Source: Naumannella halotolerans (GTDB lineage: Bacteria > Actinomycetota > Actinomycetes > Propionibacteriales > Propionibacteriaceae). From it: a stretch of DNA of 64,000 nt. Within the stretch, counting starts at the first letter, position 1; every line of letters begins with the position of its first letter. The notes beneath the pieces were generated by a model. The model did no database searches and had not been told where the DNA came from. It saw only the letters and a list, made by a program, of their open reading frames with translations. Below are positions 38,709 to 49,423 of the stretch, in pieces. Made by a program: the position numbers and the translations under genes. The stretch is from positions 744,001-808,000 of the forward strand of contig NZ_SOAW01000001.1 of assembly GCF_004364645.1 (NCBI RefSeq), in the 5' to 3' direction.

Positions 38709-38792
38709 AAACAAACATCACACTCGATCGGCTCCGCGCCCAGTTTCACCGGCGTGTTGCCCCACCAGCGGCATCGAGTGTGACGTTTGTCT
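38709..38792. repeat. Long inverted repeat element, copy 3 (arms only)
   Basis: Left arm 38709-38728 and right arm 38773-38792 (ATCGAGTGTGACGTTTGTCT) match the arms of the copies at 17495 and 17855, pairing at 18 of 20 positions. The 44-base centre is unrelated to the other two. It lies between the small membrane protein gene and a 25-bp repeat tract, in a gene-free stretch (38594-39247). Confidence 0.85.
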
Positions 38793-39033
38793 TCCCCATC
38801 CCACCGATTCTCTGATGGCAAGGGCTCACCGGGGCTGCAGATTTGTCGAACCGTGGCCAGCTGCAGTGCACTGCAGCAACCGTCGGCGGTGCTGATGGGG
38901 CGCCCACCAGGAAGATCAACCCCGGTTCGATCACCGACCGGATCGACTGCAGCGTCGGCGGATGGCGGTCGCCGTCACGACCTCGCGCGAGGACTGAGTG
39001 CCCTGAACCGCACCGGTACGGGCGGTCGGAGGC

Positions 39034-39153
39034 TGGGCAGGCGCGGACAGGGTCGGAGGCTGGGCATGCGCGGACAGGGGGAGGTTGGGCAGGCGCGGAC
39101 AGGGGGAGGTTGGGCAGGCGCGGACAGGGGGAGGTTGGGCAGGCGCGGACAGG
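39034..39153. repeat. 25-bp tandem repeat, five copies
   Basis: TGGGCAGGCGCGGACAGG starts at 39034, 39061, 39086, 39111 and 39136 (periods 27, 25, 25, 25), joined by GGGAGGT-like linkers. The adjacent units have no unique spacers, so this is a minisatellite, not CRISPR. Located upstream of the decayed membrane-protein paralogue. Confidence 0.88.
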
Positions 39154-39247
39154 TGGACGTGGACACGTGGACAGGTGAGGGGTCAGTCCATCCGGGCTCA
39201 GCGTCGGTCCGACCCGCTCCGCCCCTGCCCACGGATAGCCTTTCGCG

Positions 39248-39728
39248 GCGCCCGATCTTCTTCTGTTCTTCGACTGGGAGTACCTGCCTGCCTGGAGATG
39301 GTGGGTCCCGGTCGCGCTGGCGGGCGTATGGGCGATCTGGGCCGGGTTCAAGTTGGAGGACCGGATCCTCGGTCAGTTCGCCCGGCTGGGTGGATCGTCC
39401 TGGCCGGGTGCGCTGCTCGTGGGCGTCGGTTACCCGCTGCTGCTGGCGATACCGCTGGGCGTCGGTACCTTCTGGGCGTTCCGCGCCGGGGGACCCGTTT
39501 CGGGTGACGATCGTCGGGTTGGCGGGGGCAGTGGTGCTCGGGCCCTTCGTCTGGCCTGTCGCCATCAGCATGAGCCATGGTCCGCAGCACATGGTCCCCC
39601 GAATGCGTGAGCACACGGAAACCGAAACGGGTCCGGTATGGACCATGGCAATCTGCGCGATGTTCATCGGGCTGGTTCCTTACATGCTGGTGGTGCTGAA
39701 TCGGGTTCTGGTGGTGGTCGCGCGGTGA
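39248..39728 (+). pseudogene. Decayed paralogue of the membrane protein at 38111
   Basis: Two frames together align with the 160-residue protein: first frame ALVGVGYPLLL-like (GALLVGVGYPLLLAIPLGVG), second frame VVLGPFVWPVAISMSHGPQH and TGPVWTMAICAMFIGLVPYM to a TGA at 39728. The shift is at a run of five G (39488-39492); four G would restore the frame. No start codon is found: TAGCCT (39236-39241), six bases, then GCG where a GTG would be expected. That suggests the start codon was also lost, though this is inference. Confidence 0.75.
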
Positions 39729-39869
39729 GGCCGGCACAGGCGTGAGGCGGAGGCCCCACGGCGGACGATCACCCGGTGCTCGGCGTCCGGCCGTACCACT
39801 GTCCCTTGGTCCGTACCGGTGTGCTCGGCGATGCCCGGATCATCGCGACGCCGTGATCGGCGCGAGACG

Positions 39870-39911
39870 ATGCACTGGCGGTTGTCCGGATGTGGTGTCA
39901 TAAGGAGGTGA
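39870..39911 (+). CDS. Possible 13-residue upstream ORF coupled to the IlvD/Edd gene
   Basis: ATG at 39870 reads MHWRLSGCGVIRR and stops at TGA 39909-39911. Its end contains TAAGGAGGTGA, a full-length match to the 16S anti-Shine-Dalgarno, and its stop overlaps the GTG at 39908 in GTGA form. This looks like a coupling arrangement, but there is no ribosome site for the small ORF and no branched-chain codon excess. Confidence 0.3.
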   Translation: MHWRLSGCGVIRR

Positions 39912-41698
39912 GTACGATCGCCCGTGAACCCGATTCCGTGTCGACGTCCGCCGAGGCGTGGAAGCCCGGCCAGGACTGTCAAGCCGTCGCCACCGCACAT
40001 CTACTGGGACAGGATCCGAATGACATCCATGGCCCCACCTGGGGTGTGGTGGGAACCCTCGGCGACTCGATCTGCTACGGCGGCGTACCGGACAAGGTGA
40101 ATGCGATCCATGCCGAACTGGCGCGGCGGATCACCGACTCCCAGCTGCACAAACGGCTGGTCTCACCCAACTACTCCGGTGGTGTCTCCGACGGTCAGCG
40201 CAACGGCACCCCGCAGATGCGCTACTCCCTGATCGGGCGGGAAACCACCCATGACGGGATGTCGCTGCACCTGGAGGGCAGCGACCTCGAAGGCGTGATC
40301 GCCGTCGTCGCCTGCGACAAGCCCCCGGTGGGTACGACCGCGGCACTGCTGGAGCGCAACGTACCGGCCGTGATCCACTCCGACGGGTCCATCCGTCCCG
40401 GCATCGACCCCGAGACCGGGGAGACGATCGACCTGGTCAGCTGCTTCCAGGTCGCCCAGGATCCGGACCCGGTCAAGCGCGAGCGCTGGGCCCGCAATGC
40501 CTGTCCCGGTATCGGCAGTTGCGGCGGCATGTTCACCTACAACACGATGCAGTCCTTCATCGCCACCATCGGGCTGGAGCCGGTGCACATGGTGGCCCCG
40601 GTCTCGGAGGACCCGCGGCGGATGGACCAGTTCCCACGCGAGCTGGTGGATTGCCTGTTGTTGATGACCGAGCAGAACATCCGCCCCCGCGACCTGGTCA
40701 CCCCCGCGGCCCTGCGCAACGGCATGATCGTCGCCATCGCCATGGGCGGGTCCACGAACGTCCTGCTGCACGCACCGGAGATCGCCCGCTCGGCCGGGAT
40801 CGACTTCTGGAACGAGGTGATGAGCCGGGACGAGTTCAACCAGCTCTCCCGCGACGTCCCGGTCCTGATCAACGCCCGTCCGTTCGGGAAGTACTACATG
40901 ACCGACATCGAGGACAAGGGCGGTCTGCAGGTCATCCTGAACGAACTGCTGAAGGCAGGGCTGCTCGACGGCAGCACCCTCACCTGCACCGGCGAGACCT
41001 TGGCCGAGCAGATCGCCCGGCTCGATCCGCCGGCGCCGGACGGTGACGTGATCCACGCCTTCAACACCCCCTACAAGAACACCGGAGGTCTTCGGGTGCT
41101 CTCGGGCAACCTGGCTCCCGACGGCGGGGCGGTGCTGAAGGTCGCCGGTGTCGAAGGCGGTATCGGGGCCGACAACCGGTTCGTCGGCCGCGCCCGCACC
41201 TTCGACAGCGAGCCGGCACTGCTGGACCAGTTGATCAACGCGCCGGAGGTCTTCGCCGACAACGACATGGTCGTCATCCGCTACGAGGGCCCGAAGGGTG
41301 CCCCCGGGATGCCGGAGATGCTCGACCCGACCTCGCGGATCACCACCTTGTGCCGGGAGCGGGGGATCACCATCGCCTTGATGACAGATGCCCGCTTCTC
41401 CGGTGGGTCGGTCGGCCTGGTGATCGGCCACGTCGGACCAGAGGCCGCGGTCGGCGGGCCGATCGCGCTGGTCCAGGACGGTGACACCATCGTGGTGGAC
41501 CTGAACGACGACACCTTGAACTGTGAGGAGCTCGGTGACCTGGCGGTCTTCGAGGATCGGCAGGCGCGGTGGCAGGCCGAGGCCGAGTCGAACGGCGGGC
41601 TCTCCCCGCACGTACGGGCCGTGCAGAGCCGACTGCTCAAGCGGATGCGGCTGCTGGCCAACCCGGCCATCCTCGGCGCAGGCATGGGTGAGGGCTGA
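39890..41698 (+). CDS. IlvD/Edd-family dehydratase, probable dihydroxy-acid dehydratase of an unusual subtype
   Basis: 602 residues from ATG 39890; GTG 39908 or 39938 are alternatives, and TAAGGAGG at 39901-39908 sits awkwardly for all of them. Conserved family blocks: SGGVSDGQRNGTPQMRYSL, IGSCGGMFTYNTMQ, AIAMGGSTNVLLH, and DARFSGGSVGLVIGHVGPEA. Three Cys suit an Fe-S cluster (DSICYGG, ACDKPPVG, GSCGGM), but the usual CDKNMPG-type block reads CDKPPVG. The branched-chain neighbourhood supports dihydroxy-acid dehydratase (to 2-keto acids for Val/Ile); sugar-acid dehydratase activity is an alternative. Confidence 0.75.
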   Translation: MWCHKEVSTIAREPDSVSTSAEAWKPGQDCQAVATAHLLGQDPNDIHGPTWGVVGTLGDSICYGGVPDKVNAIHAELARRITDSQLHKRLVSPNYSGGVSDGQRNGTPQMRYSLIGRETTHDGMSLHLEGSDLEGVIAVVACDKPPVGTTAALLERNVPAVIHSDGSIRPGIDPETGETIDLVSCFQVAQDPDPVKRERWARNACPGIGSCGGMFTYNTMQSFIATIGLEPVHMVAPVSEDPRRMDQFPRELVDCLLLMTEQNIRPRDLVTPAALRNGMIVAIAMGGSTNVLLHAPEIARSAGIDFWNEVMSRDEFNQLSRDVPVLINARPFGKYYMTDIEDKGGLQVILNELLKAGLLDGSTLTCTGETLAEQIARLDPPAPDGDVIHAFNTPYKNTGGLRVLSGNLAPDGGAVLKVAGVEGGIGADNRFVGRARTFDSEPALLDQLINAPEVFADNDMVVIRYEGPKGAPGMPEMLDPTSRITTLCRERGITIALMTDARFSGGSVGLVIGHVGPEAAVGGPIALVQDGDTIVVDLNDDTLNCEELGDLAVFEDRQARWQAEAESNGGLSPHVRAVQSRLLKRMRLLANPAILGAGMGEG

Positions 41699-41821
41699 GA
41701 CTGCGGCGCCGGTCGGCGGTGCAGCCCTCATGCGGTGAGGCCTGGCCGCAGGATTGCGTTCGGTCAGCCGGAGCCGGACGGTGGCCGAGATCCGGCCTTC
41801 CGCGGGTGCATCCTGTACGTC

Positions 41822-42749
41822 ATGGAGATCACCCGCATCCGGGTCGGGGCTTGCGATGAGTGGCGTTTCACCGGGGGGGACGCAGCCTTCTCGTCGAGGT
41901 GCCCGGGGGGACCGGTGGCGGGGCGGAGCAGCATCCGGCCTCCATACCGACGGCGCTGCTGCTCGGTTGGGTCACCGACGACATCCGCCACGATCTGGCC
42001 GACCCGATCTGACCGATCCGCTGGTGCTGGCCGCCGTCGACCACCTGCGCGACCGTGGGGTGGCCGAAGTCTCCTGGCTCCCGCACGACGACCCCGCGGT
42101 GCCCCTGCGCATGCGCGAGGACCTGCCGTACTCCGTCGTGCTCGACTATCCGATGGCCGGCCACCTGCTGGTGCAGAACAGTCCGGCCGACCGGGTACCC
42201 AGTCACGGGACGGAGCTCTTCGCCGGTGCGCGGGCGATCGACCTGGTGCCGGTCGACGCGCGGGGGAGGTCGGCTCCGTTCGGACCGCTGTCGGTCGTCC
42301 GCAGCGAGGACCCGGCGCGTTTTCCCGGCTTCGGCCGGCCGGTCCATGCCGTTGTCGACGGTATCGTCGTGGCCGCCCGCGATGACCTGCCCGACCATCG
42401 TGCCCAGCGGGGGTTGCCCTCGGTCACCTATGCACTGACCCAAGGGCGACGGGCGGCGCAGGGCTGGCAGGCGATGGCCGGCAATCATCTGTTGATCCAG
42501 CAGCGACCGGGGGTGGTGGTCGCCGTGTGCCATCTGCAGCAGGGGAGTCTGCGGGTGGGCGTCGGGCAGCGGGTGCGCGCGGGGCAACGGATCGGGTCCT
42601 GCGGGAACTCCGGCAACAGCACCGAACCACATGTACATCTGCAGGCGATGGATGGCCGCGACCCGATGACTGCGAACGCGCTGCCGATCACCTTCCCCGG
42701 CGGATTGCCGTGCAACGGCACGGTGGTCGACGGCCGACCTGCGGGCTGA
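41822..42749 (+). pseudogene. M23-family peptidase-like gene with two frameshifts
   Basis: Three frames read in order give one protein: MEITRIRVGACDEWRFTGG, then SLLVEVPGGTGGGAEQHPAS and ALLLGWVTDDIRHDLADP, then DLTDPLVLAAVDHLRDRGVA to the stop at 42749. Shifts are in a run of seven G (41873-41879) and near 42006; each needs one added base. The last frame has an M23-like core with NHLLIQQRPGVVVAVCHLQQ and the metal HxH in STEPHVHLQ. No signal peptide is seen. It could be a real pseudogene, or an intact gene with base-call errors. Confidence 0.7.
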
Positions 42750-42772
42750 CCGCGGCGGGTTCCGGCATTTTC

Positions 42773-42826
42773 GGTCGTTATCCGGCCACTGCTGCCACAT
42801 ACGGCAGCAGTGGCCGGATAACGACC
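42773..42826. repeat. Perfect palindrome with 24-bp arms and 6-base loop
   Basis: Left arm 42773-42796 (GGTCGTTATCCGGCCACTGC...), loop ACATAC, right arm 42803-42826, exact reverse complement. It lies between the M23 pseudogene and the ilvB leader promoter. Only CTTT follows, so it is a poor intrinsic terminator despite the very strong stem. Single copy in the window. Confidence 0.9.
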
Positions 42827-42904
42827 CTTTCTGCCAGTGAATCCCGTCGGGCGAGCAGATGATCCGACCTGGTGACCAGAAAGTGAGACGGGGCGTCCCG
42901 ACAG

Positions 42905-42933
42905 TTGACACAGCCAGGCCGGTGAGGGAATGT
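42905..42933 (+). promoter_or_regulatory. Promoter of the ilvB leader
   Basis: TTGACA (42905-42910), 17-base spacer, GAATGT (42928-42933). The predicted start is about 42940, the first base of the leader-peptide GTG. Confidence 0.65.
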
Positions 42934-42939
42934 GGTGGC

Positions 42940-42981
42940 GTGCAGAGCATCCTCCTCGTAATCATCAGGCGTGTCGGCTGA
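42940..42981 (+). CDS. ilvB attenuation leader peptide
   Basis: 13 residues, MQSILLVIIRRVG, from GTG 42940 to TGA 42981. Seven of the 13 residues are Ile, Leu or Val, in a run ILLVII. This composition, with the downstream hairpin over the stop codon and a T-tailed terminator, is what ribosome-mediated attenuation by branched-chain aminoacyl-tRNA supply requires. The promoter spacing predicts that the peptide is translated from a leaderless start. Confidence 0.82.
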   Translation: MQSILLVIIRRVG

Positions 42982-43035
42982 CGCCATCAGTCACCGACAC
43001 GCTGCCCCGTTTGCCCACCGGCAACCGGGGTTTTT
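42971..43035 (+). terminator. ilvB attenuator: pause hairpin and intrinsic terminator
   Basis: Hairpin 1 pairs GTGTCGG (42971-42977) with CCGACAC (42994-43000), with CTGA/TCAG inside, and covers the leader stop codon. Hairpin 2 pairs CCCCGTTTGCC (43005-43015) with GGCAACCGGGG (43020-43030), 10 of 11, loop CACC, followed by TTTTT. When leader codons are translated freely the terminator should form; stalling would favour read-through. I could not assign the antiterminator pairing with confidence. Confidence 0.8.
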
Positions 43036-43197
43036 CGTTGGACACATCCCGTTCGGCAAGAATTCCTGATGATTGCGAGGGGAGACGCCCTGTGCACCGG
43101 TCCCGCCTGGGAGCGAGGCCGGCGGACAAAGACTGATCCGCACAGGCAGTCGTAGACCAACGAGGTGCCATGGAGGCACCGCAGAGAAAGGCCACCG

Positions 43198-46732
<3,535 letters not shown>

Positions 46733-46780
46733 TCGGCTCGGGGGAACCGGCTACCGGAGAACGTATCGGTTGATCCCGCC

Positions 46781-46814
46781 AAGGGGCGTCACGCGCAGGT
46801 GCGTGACGCCCCTT
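46781..46814 (+). terminator. Strong hairpin after ilvC
   Basis: Perfect 14-bp stem AAGGGGCGTCACGC / GCGTGACGCCCCTT with a 6-base loop, 48 bases after the ilvC stop. The tail is CGTCGT rather than a T run, so it may end transcription inefficiently or stabilise the mRNA. Confidence 0.65.
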
Positions 46815-46931
46815 CGTCGTACCGTGCGACCAGCCGGCCGGCCTCCGGCTGGGGTTTCGCCGGGTCATGATCGACTGCCTCGAGAAGTCGGCGCGGCGGA
46901 CCGACGGGGTGGTGGCGCCGGCGTGGGTAGG

Positions 46932-47024
46932 GGCTCGACTCCTCCCGCCGTATCCGTTCCGCAGGACATGCACCCAAGTGGCCTGTTGAGCTGCAGGTCC
47001 TGCGGAACAGTTCGGAGTCGAGCC
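46932..47024. repeat. Nested inverted repeat upstream of the SDR gene
   Basis: Outer arms GGCTCGACTCC (46932-46942) and GGAGTCGAGCC (47014-47024); inner arms GTTCCGCAGGAC (46956-46967) and GTCCTGCGGAAC (46997-47008); 29-base apical loop. Both are perfect. If transcribed this is a two-segment stem of 93 bases ending 24 bases before the SDR start. Confidence 0.75.
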
Positions 47025-47048
47025 GTCCGAGTGGGGAGAATGGAACCC

Positions 47049-47978
47049 GTGAGCATCGACCACTTCTCCCGCACCCTTCCCGATCGTCCGGAGGCCAGGT
47101 TCCTGATCACCGGCGCCACCGGTGGCCTCGGCTACTTCACCGCCGAGGCACTGGCCGTCACCGGGGCACAGGTACTCCTGGGAGCCCGGGACGCCGCACG
47201 GGGGCGACGGGCCGCCGAAGCGATCCGGCGCCGGGTCGGCCGGGCCAAGGTCGAGATCGTCGACCTCGACCTGACCGACCGTGACTCGATCGAGGGGGCG
47301 GCGGTATCGGTCGGTGCCGACCGGCTCGACGGTCTGGTCCTCAACGCCGGTACGACCACCCCGCCGCGGACCCGACGGACGACGGCCGAGGGCAATGAGT
47401 TCACCTTGGCCACCAATGTGATCGGTCACGCGGTCCTCACCGCGAAACTGCTGCCCGCGCTGGCTGCCACGCCCACCGCATCGACGGTGCCGCCACCGCG
47501 GGTGGTCGGGTTGGGCAGTCTCTCCACCGTGATCGTCGGGCTGGCAGCCGACGATCTGCAGAGTCAGCGCGAGTACCGGCCGTTCCGGGCCTACGGTCTG
47601 TCCAAGCATGCGATGCACGGACTGATCTTCGAACTCGACCGGCGCCTGCGCAGGGAAGGCTCCGGGGTCCAGGCATTGCTCGCCCATCCCGGTTATGCCG
47701 TCGACGCGCTCAGCCCCCAGCGGCCCGGCATCGTCGTTCCCCGACCCCACGAGCGGTTGCCGATCGCGCAGGGGAAGGCGGCCGGGGCGCTGCCGACGCT
47801 GCAGGCACTGCTCGACCCGAGCCTGTCGGGTGGGGCGTTCCTCGGGCCGCGGTGGCTCACCCGCGGGCCGGCCGTGCCGGTGAGCGCGGTGGCCTCCAGC
47901 CGTTCGGAGTCCTTCGGCAGCCAGTTGTTCGCGCAGCTGCACACGTGGTCCGGTGGCGCCGTCGGCCTCAGACCGTGA
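47049..47978 (+). CDS. Short-chain dehydrogenase/reductase family protein
   Basis: 309 residues from GTG 47049 (GGGGAG ten bases upstream); ATG 47040 is possible but too close to that site. Rossmann loop FLITGATGGLGYFTAEALA, NAG motif LVLNAGTTTPP, and active-site YGLSKHAMHG (Tyr-x3-Lys). GLGSLSTV supplies the Ser. The substrate is unknown; similarity is to oxidoreductases acting on large hydrophobic alcohols. Its end overlaps the convergent next gene by 11 bases. Confidence 0.85.
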   Translation: MSIDHFSRTLPDRPEARFLITGATGGLGYFTAEALAVTGAQVLLGARDAARGRRAAEAIRRRVGRAKVEIVDLDLTDRDSIEGAAVSVGADRLDGLVLNAGTTTPPRTRRTTAEGNEFTLATNVIGHAVLTAKLLPALAATPTASTVPPPRVVGLGSLSTVIVGLAADDLQSQREYRPFRAYGLSKHAMHGLIFELDRRLRREGSGVQALLAHPGYAVDALSPQRPGIVVPRPHERLPIAQGKAAGALPTLQALLDPSLSGGAFLGPRWLTRGPAVPVSAVASSRSESFGSQLFAQLHTWSGGAVGLRP

Positions 47979-48627
47979 AGACTTCCACGTCGACGATCAT
48001 CGAACCGTCGGCCACGACGGCCCGTACCACCTCGTGGAAGCTCTCCACCCGCTCACCCTCGTCGTCGAACATCCCGCTGCTGCGGTCACGGCAGATCTCG
48101 GTGTAGTCACCGGCCGGAATGTCCTGCAGTGCGGTGTCGGGATCGAGTTCCTCGCACTCACCGAAGCGCTCGTCCAGCATCGCGGTGGTCTGCTCGACCT
48201 CGGCTGCGGGCACCCGCAGCAGGGCCCGTACCCGCCAGTCCTGGCCGTTCTCGAAGCTCGACTCGAGCAGCTCCACGTCCTCGGGGAAATCGGTCTCGGC
48301 ATGCAGGTTCAGTTCGGCGACGGTGATCGGATCGCAGTCATGACCGATGAACCCGTTGGTGCATCGGGACCCGTACTCATTGGTGTAGGAGAAACCCGGT
48401 ACGCCGAGCCGGCTGGCCAGGTGCAGGGCGCCCAGCACGGCCGCGACCGCCAGTGCCGCGATCACGGCCAGGGTGATCAGGTTGCGGCGGCGGCGTTGTC
48501 GCTGCTCGAGCTTGCGGGCGGCCAGATGGCCCTGTTCGGTGACGTGCTGCCAGCCTGTGTCGGGGCTCTGCGGCGTCCCGGTCCGGGGACTGCGGAGATC
48601 GGCGCGCCCATCGCTCATGGCGCTCAT
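47968..48627 (-). CDS. Membrane-anchored protein of unknown function
   Basis: 219 residues. A basic cytoplasmic N-tail (KLEQRQRRRR) precedes one membrane helix (NLITLAVIAALAVAAVLGAL, about residues 49-68) and an extracellular domain with four Cys (RCTNGFIGHDCDP, GECEEL, EICRDR) that could form two disulfides. No family recognised. Converges on the SDR gene. Confidence 0.65.
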   Translation of the reverse strand: MSAMSDGRADLRSPRTGTPQSPDTGWQHVTEQGHLAARKLEQRQRRRRNLITLAVIAALAVAAVLGALHLASRLGVPGFSYTNEYGSRCTNGFIGHDCDPITVAELNLHAETDFPEDVELLESSFENGQDWRVRALLRVPAAEVEQTTAMLDERFGECEELDPDTALQDIPAGDYTEICRDRSSGMFDDEGERVESFHEVVRAVVADGSMIVDVEVFTV

Positions 48628-48757
48628 TCTGCCAAACCGGCAGGGCAGCTCCGTACCGGCCGATGGGGCGAGCGGGGTGCCGCGGCGACCGGGTCGCGGG
48701 ACGCGCCCATCATCCGGACCGGATGACGCCGTCGGGCGTCGGTGGTTGACTCGCTCC

Positions 48758-49357
48758 GTGAGCTATGACCCGGAGGTTCCCGATCTGGTCCGTCGTGCCC
48801 TGCGGTCGTCCCTGCAGCACGGGTACGTCCACGCGACCCGGACCGAGACCGGGCGGCTGCTGGCGGCCCTGGCCGCGACCCGGACCGGGACCATCGCCGA
48901 GTGCGGCACCGGGTGCGGTGTGGGCTCGGCCTGGTTGCGCAGCGGGGCACCCCGCCGGACCCGTGTGATCACCGCCGAACTCGATGCCACCTTGGCCGCC
49001 GGCGCGGCCGAGACCTTTGCCACCGACGACATCGACGTCCTGCAGGCCGATTGGACCGATCTGAGCGAGCATGCGCCCTTCTCGCTGCTCTTCGTCGATG
49101 CCGCCTCGGCCAAACAGGCCGATCGCGACCTGTTGATCGAACTGGTCGAACCCGGTGGCCTGATCGTGCTCGACGACCTGCAGCCGGCCCCCGGCTGGCC
49201 GCCGATGGTCGACGGCCGGGTGGACGTGGCCCGGCAGGAATGGCTGGCAGATCCGCGACTGGCGGCGGTCGACGTGCTGGTCGCCGATGACACCTCGGTG
49301 GTGATCGCCACCCGGCGGGATCTCGCTGAGGCGAGGGAGTCGGAGGAATCCGACTGA
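48758..49357 (+). CDS. O-methyltransferase-like SAM-dependent methyltransferase
   Basis: 199 residues from GTG 48758. Class I motifs in order: TIAECGTGCGVGSAWLRSG (SAM loop; AECGTG in place of the usual EIGTG), VITAELDATLA, LQADWTDL, FSLLFVDAASAK and LIVLDDLQP. This resembles small O-methyltransferases and putative class I MTases; the acceptor is unknown. Sits 66 bases before leuB. Confidence 0.75.
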   Translation: MSYDPEVPDLVRRALRSSLQHGYVHATRTETGRLLAALAATRTGTIAECGTGCGVGSAWLRSGAPRRTRVITAELDATLAAGAAETFATDDIDVLQADWTDLSEHAPFSLLFVDAASAKQADRDLLIELVEPGGLIVLDDLQPAPGWPPMVDGRVDVARQEWLADPRLAAVDVLVADDTSVVIATRRDLAEARESEESD

Positions 49358-49410
49358 CGCTCGCCGTCTCAGGGAGCAGGACGAAGGTCTCATATGCCGG
49401 GATTTGTGGC

Positions 49411-49416
49411 TACAGT
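49411..49416 (+). promoter_or_regulatory. -10-like hexamer TACAGT of a probably leaderless leuB mRNA
   Basis: TACAGT, seven bases, then the ATG at 49424. No clear -35. Confidence 0.5.
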
Positions 49417-49423
49417 CAGGCCC

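Noticed and set aside
39034-39153. CRISPR-like array from the 25-bp repeat
   Set aside because: Units are directly adjacent with no unique spacers, periods are too short, and no cas genes are present.
38900-39667. Reverse-strand Pro/Ala/Cys-rich repeat protein over the 25-bp repeats
   Set aside because: The peptide is only the minisatellite read through; no ribosome site or known family, and the plus strand carries a recognisable decayed gene.
42773-42826. Ordinary rho-independent terminator for the M23-like gene
   Set aside because: The stem is strong but only CTTT follows; kept as an unexplained palindrome instead.
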